Of a stretch of 64,000 nucleotides of DNA, positions 33,370 to 42,524 are shown piece by piece. Location: positions 372,001-436,000 of the forward strand of contig QJZR01000012.1 in the NCBI GenBank assembly GCA_003246625.1, written 5' to 3'. The DNA is from Alphaproteobacteria bacterium (GTDB lineage Bacteria; Pseudomonadota; Alphaproteobacteria; Rhodospirillales; Rhodospirillaceae). A program made the translations under genes and the position numbers. The notes under the pieces are model-generated. The model searched no databases, had not been told where the DNA came from, and was given only the letters and a program-made list of their open reading frames with translations. The first letter of the stretch is position 1. The number at the start of each line of letters is the position of its first letter.

Positions 33370-34860
33370 TTACTTGCCTCCCCGCAGCAGCGTCGGCACG
33401 GCGGCGAAGCCGGCCGCCTTTTCCATCACCTGCGCGGTACGCAGGACGGTTTCCTCGTCGAAGGGACGGCCGATCAGTTGCAGGCCGAGCGGCAGGCCCC
33501 GCTGCGACAGCCCGCCGGGGAGCGACAGGCCGGGCAACCCGGCCAGGGACGCGGGAACGGTGAACACGTCGTTCAGGTACATGGTGATCGGGTCGACCTT
33601 CGCCCCGCCCTCAATCGGGAAGGGGTCGGAAGGCGCGGTGGGCGTCAGCAGCACGTCGACGGTTTTGAACGCCTCGCGGAAGTCCTGGGCGATCAGGGCG
33701 CGGACCTTCTGCGCCTTCAGGTAATAGGCGTCGTAGTACCCGGCCGACAGCACGTAGGTGCCGATCAGGATGCGGCGCTTGACCTCCTTGCCGAAGCCCT
33801 GGGCGCGGGTCTTCATGTACATCTCGTCCAGGCTGCCGTCGGCGCCGGTCCGCAGGCCATAGCGCACGCCGTCGTAACGGGCGAGGTTCGACGACGCCTC
33901 CGCCGGGGCGATGATGTAATAGGTGGCCAGAGCCTTGTCGGTGTGCGGCAGGGAAACCTCCACCACCGTGGCGCCCGCGTCCTTCAGCCAGGAAATCCCC
34001 TGGTCCCACAGCGCGGCGATTTCCGAATTCAGGCCGTCGGGGCGGTATTCCTTCGGAATGCCGACCTTGAGCCCCCGGATGTCGCCGGTCAGCGCCTTGG
34101 TGAAGTCGGGCAGCGGCACGTTGGCCGAGGTGCTGTCCTTGGCGTCGAAGCCCGCCATCTGGCCCAGCATGATCGCCGCGTCCTCGACGGTGCGGGTCAT
34201 CGGCCCCGCCTGGTCGAGGGACGACGCGAAGGCGACGATGCCCCAGCGCGAGCAACGGCCATAGGTCGGCTTCAGGCCGACGATGCCGGTGAAGGCGGCG
34301 GGCTGGCGGATCGAACCGCCGGTGTCGGTGCCGGTGGCGGCCACCGCCAGACGCGCCGACACCGCGGCGGCGGAACCGCCCGAGGAGCCGCCGGGGACCA
34401 GCGCGGCCGCGTCGTCTTCCGCCGTCCAGGGGCTGATGACGTTGCCGTAGGCCGAGGTAATGTTGGCCGAGCCCATGGCGAACTCGTCCAGGTTGGTCTT
34501 GCCCAGCATCACCGCGCCGCCGTCCTTCAGCTTGGCGGAGACGGTGGATTCGTACTGCGGCTTGAAGCCTTCCAGAATCTTCGAGGCGGCGGTGGTTTGC
34601 ACCCCTTCGGTGCAGAACAGGTCCTTGATCGCCACCGGGGCGCCGTCCATCGGCCCCTTCGCCTCGCCCTTGGCGCGGCGCGCGTCGGAAGCCTTGGCGC
34701 GTTCCAGCGCCACCTCCGGGCAGGTGACGATATAGGCGTTAAGGTCCTTATGGGCCTCCATCGCCGCCAGATACGCCTCGGTCAGCTCGACCGAGGTGAA
34801 GTCGCCCTTGGCCAGTCCGTCGCGGACGCCCGCCAGGGTCAGGGAGGTCAGTTCGGTCAT
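33370..34860 (-). CDS. gatA: Asp-tRNA(Asn)/Glu-tRNA(Gln) amidotransferase subunit A
   Basis: 496 residues from the ATG at 34860 ([16 protein letters not shown]). It is the amidase that releases ammonia from glutamine. The Ser-cisSer-Lys triad is seen: [12 protein letters not shown] (Lys at about 79), the glycine- and serine-rich [15 protein letters not shown] (about 150) and [14 protein letters not shown] (about 175). An in-frame extension upstream overlaps gatC and is rejected. Operon gatCAB; five bases separate gatC and gatA. Confidence 0.97.
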   Translation of the reverse strand: MTELTSLTLAGVRDGLAKGDFTSVELTEAYLAAMEAHKDLNAYIVTCPEVALERAKASDARRAKGEAKGPMDGAPVAIKDLFCTEGVQTTAASKILEGFKPQYESTVSAKLKDGGAVMLGKTNLDEFAMGSANITSAYGNVISPWTAEDDAAALVPGGSSGGSAAAVSARLAVAATGTDTGGSIRQPAAFTGIVGLKPTYGRCSRWGIVAFASSLDQAGPMTRTVEDAAIMLGQMAGFDAKDSTSANVPLPDFTKALTGDIRGLKVGIPKEYRPDGLNSEIAALWDQGISWLKDAGATVVEVSLPHTDKALATYYIIAPAEASSNLARYDGVRYGLRTGADGSLDEMYMKTRAQGFGKEVKRRILIGTYVLSAGYYDAYYLKAQKVRALIAQDFREAFKTVDVLLTPTAPSDPFPIEGGAKVDPITMYLNDVFTVPASLAGLPGLSLPGGLSQRGLPLGLQLIGRPFDEETVLRTAQVMEKAAGFAAVPTLLRGGK

Positions 34861-34865
34861 CGCGC

Positions 34866-35153
34866 TCACTCCACCACCTTCGGCACCAGGAAATACCCGT
34901 CCGCGGCATCCGGCGCGTTGGCCAGCACCTTTTCCGGCATGCCGCCGTCGGTGACCTCGTCCTTCCGCCAGAACAGCTTCATCTCGGACACCGAGGCCAG
35001 CGGCGCAACGCCTTCGGTATCCACCTGGGCCAATTGCTCGACCCAGCCCAAAATGCCGTTCAGTTCGTGGGCGAGACCCTCCAGGTCTTCCTCGGGAATC
35101 TCCAATCGCGCCAGAAATCCGATTTTTCTGACAGTGGCCTTGTCCAGCGACAT
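34866..35153 (-). CDS. gatC: Asp-tRNA(Asn)/Glu-tRNA(Gln) amidotransferase subunit C
   Basis: 95 residues, the usual size. A belt protein that holds GatA and GatB together. Seen: [32 protein letters not shown] and the ending [11 protein letters not shown], both typical. First gene of the operon, divergent from ruvX with 111 bp between them. Confidence 0.96.
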   Translation of the reverse strand: MSLDKATVRKIGFLARLEIPEEDLEGLAHELNGILGWVEQLAQVDTEGVAPLASVSEMKLFWRKDEVTDGGMPEKVLANAPDAADGYFLVPKVVE

Positions 35154-35264
35154 GGGATATCTGTCTCCAATGGTGGTTCGGGCGCACCACAGCACCCGGC
35201 ACTGGCTTAGCAAACGCGACGCCCCCGCGCAATCCCGTGCGCCCATGACCGAGAGGAATTTGCC

Positions 35265-35732
35265 GTGATCTGCGCCCGTATCGAAGACTTCGCCGCCGCC
35301 CTGCCCGCCTTCGGCGCGGTCATCGGCATCGACCTGGGCAGCAAGACCATCGGCGTCGCCGCCTCCGACGTGACGCGCGCCATCGCCTCCCCCCTGCTGC
35401 TGATCGAGCGCAAGGCGCGGGAAAAGGACATCGCCGCCCTGATCGCCGCGGCGCGGACGCGCGAGGCGGTGGGGGTGGTCTATGGCATGCCGTTGCAGAT
35501 GGACGGAACCGAGGGCGAACGGGCGGAAGCCACCCGCCGCTTCGCCGACTACGTGGCGGCGGCCTGGGACGCGCCCGCCTGTTTCTGGGACGAACGCCTC
35601 TCCACCGCCGCGGTGGAACGCATCCTGATCGGCGAGGCCGACCTCTCCCGCGCCCGCCGCAAGCAGGTGGTGGACAAATCCGCCGCCGCCTTCATCCTGC
35701 AAGGTGCGCTCGACCGTTTGCGGATGCTGTAA
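35265..35732 (+). CDS. ruvX: Putative Holliday junction resolvase RuvX/YqgF
   Basis: 155 residues from the GTG at 35265, with GAGAGGAA upstream. RNase H-like fold: [19 protein letters not shown], the middle [27 protein letters not shown], and the end [14 protein letters not shown] with the last acidic residue. Family members act in 16S rRNA 5' maturation or in junction resolution; which one applies here is not visible. A repeat copy begins at the stop. Confidence 0.93.
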   Translation: MICARIEDFAAALPAFGAVIGIDLGSKTIGVAASDVTRAIASPLLLIERKAREKDIAALIAAARTREAVGVVYGMPLQMDGTEGERAEATRRFADYVAAAWDAPACFWDERLSTAAVERILIGEADLSRARRKQVVDKSAAAFILQGALDRLRML

Positions 35733-35900
35733 AACCAGGCCGGGCTCCGCCCGGACCCGGCAAGGGCCAAATGGCCCTTGCATCCCTTTTTCTTTTTTCG
35801 CCGCGTGATGGCTCTATCGCGCACCGCGCAAAAACCTTGGCGAATGGGGTGCGCGAGGGGGCCAAGGCCCCTCGCAACGTTTTGTTTTTCCAGGAACTGC
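35733..35900. repeat. Mosaic intergenic repeat, copy 5 (inverted, short form)
   Basis: Begins at the ruvX stop. It reads the family in reverse: first the tail (AAAACCAGGCCGGGC...GCCCGGACCC), then a hairpin with AAGGGCC and GGCCCTT arms, then the core at 35793-35836 (TTTTTTCGCCGCGTGATGG, CTCTATCGCGC, GCGCAAAAACC). The core lacks the second GCCGC/GCGGC hairpin, probably by deletion between repeated GCGGCG units. Confidence 0.75.
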
Positions 35901-35950
35901 CGGTTTCTGCTAGAAACGGACGAGCCCTAAAGCCCTGGGAGAGCCTTCCC

Positions 35951-37240
35951 GTGAACGCCATTTTCTTCGCCATCGTCGCGATTTCCTTCACCGTCGCCGG
36001 GTACCGCCACGCCCTGGCCCCTTCCGGCATGGCGGCGGGTACCTCGCCGATGGAGGTATTGGGAACCGCCGCGATCGAGGGCGCCACCGGCGCGGTGACC
36101 CTTTCCCTGGGGCTGGTCGGGGTGATGACCCTGTTCCTCGGCCTGATGAAGGTAGCCGAAGCGGGCGGCCTGCTGGCGGTCATCGCCCGGCTGGTACGTC
36201 CCCTGATGGTGCGCCTGTTTCCCGACGTTCCCGCCGACCACCCGGCGATGGGCGCGATGATCATGAATCTTTCCGCCAACGCGCTCGGCCTCGGCAACGC
36301 GGCGACGCCGTTCGGCATCCGCGCCATGCAGCAGCTGGACCGCCTGAACCCGAGCAAAGGCACCGCCACCAACGCCATGGTGCTGTTCCTGGCGATCAAC
36401 ACCTCGTCGGTCACCCTTTTGCCGACCGGCGTGGTCGCCCTGCGCGCCGCCGCCGGATCGGTCGACCCGGCGGGGATCGTGCCGACCACCCTGTTCGCCA
36501 CCATCTGCTCCACCGCCATCGCCATTCTGGGGGCGATGTTCTATCGCCGCTTCTTCCCGGGCGGAACGTCGGTGGCCGGGCTGGCCGAAGCGGACGCCCC
36601 CGCCGCCGAAGGGGAGGCCCCCGCGCCGGTGGAAACCGGGGCCTATCCGTTGTGGGCCTCCGCCCTGGCGCTGGGGACGATCTTCCTGATGGTTCCGGTC
36701 ACCATCGTCTGGGGCAAGGCAATCGCGCCGTGGATCGTTCCCGGCCTGATGATCGGTTTCCTCGGCTATGGTTTGGCGCGGAAGGTGCCGGTCTACGAGG
36801 TCTTCGTCGAGGGGGCGAAGGACGGCTTCCAGGTGGCGGTGCGGATCATCCCCTTCCTGGTGGCGATCCTGACCGCGGTGGCGATGTTCCGCGCCAGCGG
36901 CGCCATGGACCTGCTGATCACGCCTTTGGGACGGCTCACCGGCCTGTTCGGCCTGCCCGCCGAGGCGCTGCCGATGGCCCTGCTGCGGCCGCTGTCCGGT
37001 TCCGGCGCGTTCGGCATCATGGCGGCGATCCTCAACGACCCGGCGCTCGGCCCCGACAGCTATGTCGGCTATCTGGTGTCCACCTTGCAGGGGTCGACCG
37101 AGACCACCTTCTACGTCGTCGCCGTCTATTTCGGCGCGGTGCAGGTAAAGCGGATGCGCCACGCCCTGTGGGCGGCGCTGACCGCCGACGCCGCGGGCAT
37201 CGCCGCGGCGGTGTTCATCTGCCATCTGATCTACGGCTAG
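35951..37240 (+). CDS. SpmA-SpmB fused membrane protein (nucleoside-recognition/Gate domains)
   Basis: 429 residues from the GTG at 35951. Two Gate/nucleoside-recognition modules in tandem. The first (about 45-200) contains ATGAVTLSLGLVGVMTLFLG and NLSANALGLGNAATPFGIRA, the SpmA pattern. The second (about 225-429) contains VPVYEVFVEGAKDGFQVAV and the SpmB-like LSGSGAFGIMA with STLQGSTETTFYVVAVYFG. About ten membrane segments. Named after Bacillus spore maturation genes, but common in non-sporulating bacteria; its transport or signalling role is unknown. It overlaps the convergent GNAT gene by four bases. Confidence 0.85.
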   Translation: MNAIFFAIVAISFTVAGYRHALAPSGMAAGTSPMEVLGTAAIEGATGAVTLSLGLVGVMTLFLGLMKVAEAGGLLAVIARLVRPLMVRLFPDVPADHPAMGAMIMNLSANALGLGNAATPFGIRAMQQLDRLNPSKGTATNAMVLFLAINTSSVTLLPTGVVALRAAAGSVDPAGIVPTTLFATICSTAIAILGAMFYRRFFPGGTSVAGLAEADAPAAEGEAPAPVETGAYPLWASALALGTIFLMVPVTIVWGKAIAPWIVPGLMIGFLGYGLARKVPVYEVFVEGAKDGFQVAVRIIPFLVAILTAVAMFRASGAMDLLITPLGRLTGLFGLPAEALPMALLRPLSGSGAFGIMAAILNDPALGPDSYVGYLVSTLQGSTETTFYVVAVYFGAVQVKRMRHALWAALTADAAGIAAAVFICHLIYG

Positions 37241-37752
37241 TCCCGGGGGGACATGCAGACGGCGAAGGCGGGGTGACAGGTCACCTCGCCCGCCGGAACC
37301 GCCCCGCCGAAGGACAGCGCCATCAGGTTCTCGGCGGGCACCCCCGCCATCGTCGGGCCGTTGCCCGAGGCGAAGCCGAAGCGGGTATAGAACGCGGGGT
37401 CGCCGACCAGAACCACCCCCGGCGCGCCCGCCGCGCGCGCCGCATCCAAACCGGCACGCATCAGCGCCGAACCGATCCCCCGCCGCCACAGGTCGCGGCG
37501 CACCGCCAGGGGGGCGACGATCAGCCAACCCGCATCCGTGCCGCCGATACTCACCGGAGAAAGGCCGACATGCCCCGCCACCTCGCCCCCGTCGTCGAGG
37601 GCGACCAGGGAAACCGTCAGCCCCCCGGCGGCGCGCAAGGCGTCGACCAGCAGGTGTTCGGTCTGGTTGCTGAAGGGATGGTCGGAAAAGGCGTCGGCGA
37701 CCAGCGCGGAAATCGCGGCGACATCCCGCGCGGCTTCGGCCCGGACGATCAT
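37237..37752 (-). CDS. GNAT-family N-acetyltransferase (YhbS-like)
   Basis: 171 residues. The acetyl-CoA-binding signature is seen in APLAVRRDLWRRGIGSALMR at about 85-104 and the fold continues with VVLVGDPAFYTRFGF. It resembles the YhbS group, whose substrates are mostly unknown. Four bases separate it from the upstream aminotransferase gene on the same strand, so the two are probably cotranscribed. It overlaps the end of the SpmAB-like gene by four bases. Confidence 0.88.
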   Translation of the reverse strand: MIVRAEAARDVAAISALVADAFSDHPFSNQTEHLLVDALRAAGGLTVSLVALDDGGEVAGHVGLSPVSIGGTDAGWLIVAPLAVRRDLWRRGIGSALMRAGLDAARAAGAPGVVLVGDPAFYTRFGFASGNGPTMAGVPAENLMALSFGGAVPAGEVTCHPAFAVCMSPRD

Positions 37753-37756
37753 CTTC

Positions 37757-38914
37757 TCAGCCTCCGAGCCGAGGCAGCCAGTCGCGCAACCGCTCCACCG
37801 CGGTGATCACGGTGGAGGCGGAGCCGGAATAGGAAAAGCGGATCGACTGCCCGCCGCCCACCGGATCGAAGTCCCAGCCCGGCGCCACCGCCACCCCCGC
37901 CTCGTCCAGCATGCGGCGGCAAAGGTCGGCGCTGTCCAGCCCCAGGTGGGAAACGTCGGCGTAGACATAGAACGCCCCGTCGGGCGGCGCGACGCGGGTC
38001 ATGCCGATGCCCGCCAGCCCCTGCACCAGAAGGTCGCGGTTGCGGGCATAGCCCCGGACCACCGCGTCGTATTCGTCCAGCCGGTCGAAGGCCTGCACCG
38101 CCGCCACCTGCGAGATGGTGGGCGGCGAAATGAACAGGTTCTGCGCCAGACACTCCACCGGCCGCAGCATGTCCTCGGGAAGGACCAGCCAGCCGAGCCG
38201 CCAGCCGGTCATGCAGTAGTATTTGGAAAAGCTGTTGATCACCACCGCCGAGGGGCTGAACGCGGTGGCGGTGGACGCGGTCATGCCATAGGTGATGCCG
38301 TGATAGATCTCGTCCGAGATCAGGCGGATGCCCCGTTCGTGGCAGAACTCGGCGATGGCCTGCAAGGCCTCGGGCGGCAGCATCGAACCGGTGGGATTGG
38401 ACGGGCTGGCGACGATCAGGCCGTCGACGTCCAGGCCCTCCAGCATTTCCGGGGTCGGCTGGAAACGGGTTTCCGGCCCCACCGGCAGCAGTACCGGCTC
38501 CACCCCCACCGCCGTCAGGATGTGGCGATAGGCGGGATAGCCGGGCGAGGCCAGCGCCACCCGGTCCCCCGGCGCGAAGGCCGAAAGGAAGGCGATCAGG
38601 AACGCCGCCGACGACCCCATGGTGCAGAACACCCGCTCCGGGTCGAGGTCGACGCCATAGGAGGCGCGGGCATGCGCCGCGATCCGCCGCCGCAGCGCCG
38701 GAATCCCCTGCGCCATGGTATAACCCATGGGATCGCCGGAGAGCAGTTCATGCGAAACCGCCTCCGCCACCGCGGCGGGAACTCCGCGCGAGGGCTGACC
38801 GATTTCCATATGCAGGACGTTGCCGCCGCGCACCTCGCGTTCCGAGGCGGCGCGGAGAACGTCCATCACCAGAAAGGGCGGCACCCGCCCGCGTTCGCTG
38901 ATTTTCAGGGTCAT
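37757..38914 (-). CDS. PLP-dependent aminotransferase, class I/II
   Basis: 385 residues. Fold type I aminotransferase: MEIGQPSRGVP, GSSAAFLIAFLSAFAPGD for phosphate binding, SPSNPTGSML (about 170), DEIYHGITY and the Schiff-base lysine in SFSKYYCMTGWRLGW at about 227-241. The terminal IRFSYSGSAS holds the substrate-carboxylate arginine. The substrate is not specified by these motifs; aspartate, alanine or aromatic amino acids are possible. It sits between the GGT-like gene (3 bp) and the acetyltransferase (4 bp), so the three form one minus-strand unit. Confidence 0.9.
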   Translation of the reverse strand: MTLKISERGRVPPFLVMDVLRAASEREVRGGNVLHMEIGQPSRGVPAAVAEAVSHELLSGDPMGYTMAQGIPALRRRIAAHARASYGVDLDPERVFCTMGSSAAFLIAFLSAFAPGDRVALASPGYPAYRHILTAVGVEPVLLPVGPETRFQPTPEMLEGLDVDGLIVASPSNPTGSMLPPEALQAIAEFCHERGIRLISDEIYHGITYGMTASTATAFSPSAVVINSFSKYYCMTGWRLGWLVLPEDMLRPVECLAQNLFISPPTISQVAAVQAFDRLDEYDAVVRGYARNRDLLVQGLAGIGMTRVAPPDGAFYVYADVSHLGLDSADLCRRMLDEAGVAVAPGWDFDPVGGGQSIRFSYSGSASTVITAVERLRDWLPRLGG

Positions 38915-38917
38915 GGC

Positions 38918-40324
38918 TCAGAAGACGAGTTTGGATTTGCTGTTGCCGAACTCCATGCCGACGGCACGGGAAACCCCGGCGCCGCGCGGATCGACCGGCA
39001 GGGTGCAGTTGTCCACCTTGGACGGGGCACCGTCGGGGCAGATCACGCCGGTCACCCGGCTGGCCGGATCGCCCGCCGCCGCGACCGCGGCGACCGCGGC
39101 CTGGGCGTTCGTCTCGCCCAGATGCCCACGCACGGCGAAGTCCAGCACGTCGGCGACGCCGGAAGCCCCCGCCCCCGCCGCCGCCAGGCGCAGATCCTTG
39201 ACGTGGCGGTTGGAAACGATCACCGGCAGCATGGTGCCGGCATCGCGGTCGCTCCCCAGCGGCGCATAGGCGAACACCCCCAGCACGCTGTCGACACGTC
39301 CGCCGCCAAACATCTGGCCCATCGACAGCACGCAACTGACCGTCATGCCGCCCCGGTCGGCGACGACGAACCCGGTCGCGCCATAGGGCAACGCCCCCGT
39401 CCCGGCCGCCCCCGGACGCTGCACCGACTTGCCGTCGGCGGCGGCGGCCCAAATCTTCGCCGCCTGCGGACCGGCGAAGGGCGCGGGCGGGAAATAGGCG
39501 GTCTCGTTGCCGACGTCGACCGACAGCGCGTCGGTCCGCGCCGCGCGATAATCGCGCAGGACGGCCCGGCGGGCTTCCTCGCGTTCCGGCGCCTCGCCCG
39601 CGATCATCCGCGCCATCTGCCCGGAATAGGCCTCGCCCGCCCCCTTGATCCTCAGCGAGGTCAACGCCCCGGCGATACGCAACTGCACCAGGCTATCGCC
39701 CTCGCGCAGCAGGGACCCGTCGGCGCGGGTATAGACGGAACGGATCTCGGCGGGCAGCGCCATCGGCGAGCCCAGCGCCGCCAAGTCCTTGGCCAGGGCG
39801 CGCGACACCGGCGCGCCGAAGCGGGCCAGTTGCTCGGCCGAGGCGAGAATCTGTTCCCAGCGCAACACGCCGGAAGCGGCGTGCAGCGCGTACAGGCCGC
39901 GCGGCATGCCCGGCGCGAAGCCGCCGCCCGGCAGCGGCTGCGGCAGGAAGGAGAACGCCTGCACCGCCTTGTCCTTGGGGATACGGGACAGGCAGACGCC
40001 GCCGCCCATCCACCCGGCGCGGCTGGGCAGGGTGACGGTCAGGGTGGAGGCCATCGCCACCGCCGCGTCGGCGGCGGTGCCGCCCGCGCCCAGGACCTCT
40101 TGCCCGGCCAGGACGGCACGCGGCTCCTCGGCGGAGACGAACCCCGCGAAACCGGCGATATAGCCGGAAACGCCCTGCGCCGGTTTGTGCGGATCGCAGG
40201 CGCTCAGCATGGCGACCGCGGCAACACAGAAAGCGGCAAGCGCCGTTTGACCTCGCCCGCGGGGAAGGATAGCCTTTGCCTCGCTGTGGCGGAATTCCGG
40301 GTACGGGTGAAGCAGAGTGCGCAT
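38918..40324 (-). CDS. Gamma-glutamyltranspeptidase-like lipoprotein
   Basis: 468 residues. An N-terminal segment with lipobox MLSAC (Cys at about 44) makes it a probable envelope lipoprotein. The GGT fold is seen: AGQEVLGAGGTAADAAVAMASTL, AGWMGGGVCL, and the site corresponding to autoprocessing, GATGFVVADRGGMTVSCVLS, where T is the expected nucleophile. It is shorter than standard GGT (about 550) and the small subunit diverges, so activity on glutathione is not assured. Its ATG (40324) overlaps the start codon of the divergent M48 gene by two bases; no ribosome-binding site is clear. Possibly one of the two starts is wrong. Confidence 0.8.
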   Translation of the reverse strand: MRTLLHPYPEFRHSEAKAILPRGRGQTALAAFCVAAVAMLSACDPHKPAQGVSGYIAGFAGFVSAEEPRAVLAGQEVLGAGGTAADAAVAMASTLTVTLPSRAGWMGGGVCLSRIPKDKAVQAFSFLPQPLPGGGFAPGMPRGLYALHAASGVLRWEQILASAEQLARFGAPVSRALAKDLAALGSPMALPAEIRSVYTRADGSLLREGDSLVQLRIAGALTSLRIKGAGEAYSGQMARMIAGEAPEREEARRAVLRDYRAARTDALSVDVGNETAYFPPAPFAGPQAAKIWAAAADGKSVQRPGAAGTGALPYGATGFVVADRGGMTVSCVLSMGQMFGGGRVDSVLGVFAYAPLGSDRDAGTMLPVIVSNRHVKDLRLAAAGAGASGVADVLDFAVRGHLGETNAQAAVAAVAAAGDPASRVTGVICPDGAPSKVDNCTLPVDPRGAGVSRAVGMEFGNSKSKLVF

Positions 40325-41690
40325 GAAACTACCGGCTTTGGTTCTGGCGATTGCGGGATGGGCCATGGCGTTCATCGGCCCGGGAAACGATGCGCGCGCC
40401 GGAACCGGACTGTCGTTGATCCGCGACGCGGAAATCGAAAATACCATCCATGCCTTTGCCGCGCCACTGCTGCGAGCGGCCGATATGGATGTCTCGACCC
40501 TGAAGGTGCATCTGGTCAAGGACTCCTCGCTCAACGCCTTCGTCACCCACGGGCTGAACCTGTTCCTGCACACCGGACTTCTGATGCGGGCGGATGACCC
40601 CTCCCAAGTGATCGGCGTGATGGCCCACGAATTCGGCCACGTCGCGGGCGGCCACATCATCCTGCGCGAACAGCAGTTGGAAGCGACGCAGAAGAACTTG
40701 TGGCTGTCCTATGCCCTGGGCGCGGCGGCGGCATTGGCCACCGGGCGCGGCGACGCCTTCGTCGGCGTCACCATGGGTACGCAGAGCAGCCTGGTCGAGA
40801 ACCTGATGTCCTTCTCCCGCGCCGAGGAAAGCCAGGCCGATCAGGCGGGCACCGAATACATGGACAAAATCGGCATGTCCTGCGTCGGCCTGCTGAAGTT
40901 CATGCGCCTCCTGGAAAACCAGGAGCTTCTGATTACCGCGCGGCAGGACCCCTATCTGCGCAGCCACCCGCTGACCCGCGACCGCATCGCCTTCATCGAG
41001 AACCACGTCAGGACCGCCGGCCTGCCCGCCGATACCGTGCCACCCGCGTGGAAGCTGGCCTATGCGCGGGTGCGGGCGAAGCTGTTCGGCTTTCTCGAAA
41101 CCCCGGGCCGCACCCTGCAACGCTATCCGGAAAGCGACGCCAGCATTCCCGCCCGTTACGCCCGCGCCATCGCCCACTATCGCCTGGCGGAAACCGATAT
41201 CGCGGTGCGGATGATCGACGGCCTGATCAAGGACCTACCGCGCGACCCCTATTTCCTGGAGCTCAAGGGTCAGGTGCTGTTCGAGGCGGGCGACGCGGAA
41301 GGCAGCATCCCCCCCTATCGCGAAAGCGTGCGCCTGTCGCCGCACGACGCGCCGCTGCAATTGGGCCTGGCGCGCGCCCTGATCGCGCGCGGCAACGACG
41401 GCGACTTCAAGGAGGCGGCCAAGGCCCTGGAACAGGCCCTGCGCGACGAACCCGACGCGCCCGGCTACTGGAAGCAACTGGCCATCGCGCGCGGACGTGA
41501 CGGCAACGAGGCCTGGGCCTCCTACGCCATGGCGGAATACGCCCTACGTACCGGCCGCAACGCCGAGGCCAAGTTCCACGCCGGAAAGGCGCTGACCGCA
41601 CTGCCCTCCGGCACGCCCGCCCGGCTGCGGGCGGAAGATATCAAGGCCGAGGCCGAACGCCTGCTCGAACTCCAGAAAAAGAAGAAATAG
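40323..41690 (+). CDS. Periplasmic M48 metalloprotease with TPR repeats (BepA-like)
   Basis: 455 residues from the ATG at 40323; a GTG two codons earlier is the alternative. Signal peptide-like LPALVLAIAGWAMAFIG, then an M48 protease domain with HEFGHVAGGH (about 104) and the third zinc ligand in SQADQAG (about 176). From about residue 275 come TPR-like helices (YARAIAHYRLAETDIAVRMI onward). BepA-type proteins degrade or fold outer-membrane protein assembly intermediates such as LptD. The next gene (DsbA-like) starts 36 bp downstream, consistent with a periplasmic protein quality unit. Confidence 0.92.
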   Translation: MKLPALVLAIAGWAMAFIGPGNDARAGTGLSLIRDAEIENTIHAFAAPLLRAADMDVSTLKVHLVKDSSLNAFVTHGLNLFLHTGLLMRADDPSQVIGVMAHEFGHVAGGHIILREQQLEATQKNLWLSYALGAAAALATGRGDAFVGVTMGTQSSLVENLMSFSRAEESQADQAGTEYMDKIGMSCVGLLKFMRLLENQELLITARQDPYLRSHPLTRDRIAFIENHVRTAGLPADTVPPAWKLAYARVRAKLFGFLETPGRTLQRYPESDASIPARYARAIAHYRLAETDIAVRMIDGLIKDLPRDPYFLELKGQVLFEAGDAEGSIPPYRESVRLSPHDAPLQLGLARALIARGNDGDFKEAAKALEQALRDEPDAPGYWKQLAIARGRDGNEAWASYAMAEYALRTGRNAEAKFHAGKALTALPSGTPARLRAEDIKAEAERLLELQKKKK

Positions 41691-41725
41691 TCTTCCCCCC
41701 CTTCAGCCCCCGGCAAGGATATCTC

Positions 41726-42475
41726 ATGCTCCGTTCCTTCCTTCGCACCGTCCTCATCGGTCTTGCCATCGCCTGCGCGCCCGCAGCCGCCCACGCCACC
41801 GGCTCCGCCCTCAGCGAAAGCCAGGCCCAGGCGGTGCGCGATCTGGTCCGCCAGACCCTGATCGACAACCCCGAAATCCTGGTCGAGGCCCTGGACGCCC
41901 TCAAGGAACGCCGCGCCGCCGAACAGGCCGAGGCGCACCGCGCCGCGATCCGCGCGCATGCGGCGGACCTGATCCGCGCCGACGATCCCTTCCTCGGCAA
42001 GGCGTCCGCCAAGATCACCGTCGTCGAATTCTTCGACTACAACTGCGGCTACTGCCGTGCCGCGTTGGAAGACATCCGCGGCGTGCTGGCCGCCAACCCG
42101 GACACCCGCGTCGTGCTCAAGGACCTGCCGGTTCTGGGCGACGACAGCGCCGCGGTCTCCCGCCTGGCGCTGGCCGCGCGGGCGCAGGGACGCTATGCCG
42201 ATTTCCACGTCGCGCTGCTGTCGTTCAAGGGCCGCCTGAACCAAGAGTCGGCCCTGTCCGTCGCCGCCGGGCTCAAGCTCGACGTCGCCCGCCTGAAAAA
42301 GGACGCCGCGTCGAAGACGGTGGAGGACGCCCTGGCCCGCAACCTGACCCTGGCCGAGAACATGGGAATCTCCGGCACCCCCAGCTTCCTCTTCGGCGAC
42401 GCCCTGTTCCCCGGACGCATCGACCCCGACACCTTCGCCAAGGCCCTGGCCGCGATGCGCGGCGCCGGAAAATGA
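41726..42475 (+). CDS. DsbA-family thiol-disulfide protein (Com1/ScsC-like)
   Basis: 249 residues. A signal peptide (LIGLAIACAPAAAHA, about 10-25), a helical N-terminal part (LSESQAQAVRDLVRQTLIDN) as in oligomeric ScsC/Com1 proteins, then the thioredoxin fold with CGYC in FFDYNCGYCRA at about 107-110 and the cis-proline in ISGTPSFLFG. It forms or shuffles disulfides in the periplasm. It follows the M48 protease gene on the same strand and ends at a terminator. Confidence 0.92.
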   Translation: MLRSFLRTVLIGLAIACAPAAAHATGSALSESQAQAVRDLVRQTLIDNPEILVEALDALKERRAAEQAEAHRAAIRAHAADLIRADDPFLGKASAKITVVEFFDYNCGYCRAALEDIRGVLAANPDTRVVLKDLPVLGDDSAAVSRLALAARAQGRYADFHVALLSFKGRLNQESALSVAAGLKLDVARLKKDAASKTVEDALARNLTLAENMGISGTPSFLFGDALFPGRIDPDTFAKALAAMRGAGK

Positions 42476-42502
42476 AAAAGGCCGGGGGCAACCCCGGCCT
42501 TT
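42476..42502. terminator. Terminator between the DsbA-like and EF-hand genes
   Basis: Arms AAAGGCCGGGG and CCCCGGCCTTT around a GCAA-type loop, directly after the DsbA-like stop; A and T tracts on both sides allow use from either strand (the EF-hand gene ends 23 bp away on the minus strand). Confidence 0.85.
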
Positions 42503-42524
42503 CCCGTTTTCACGCACGCACCGC

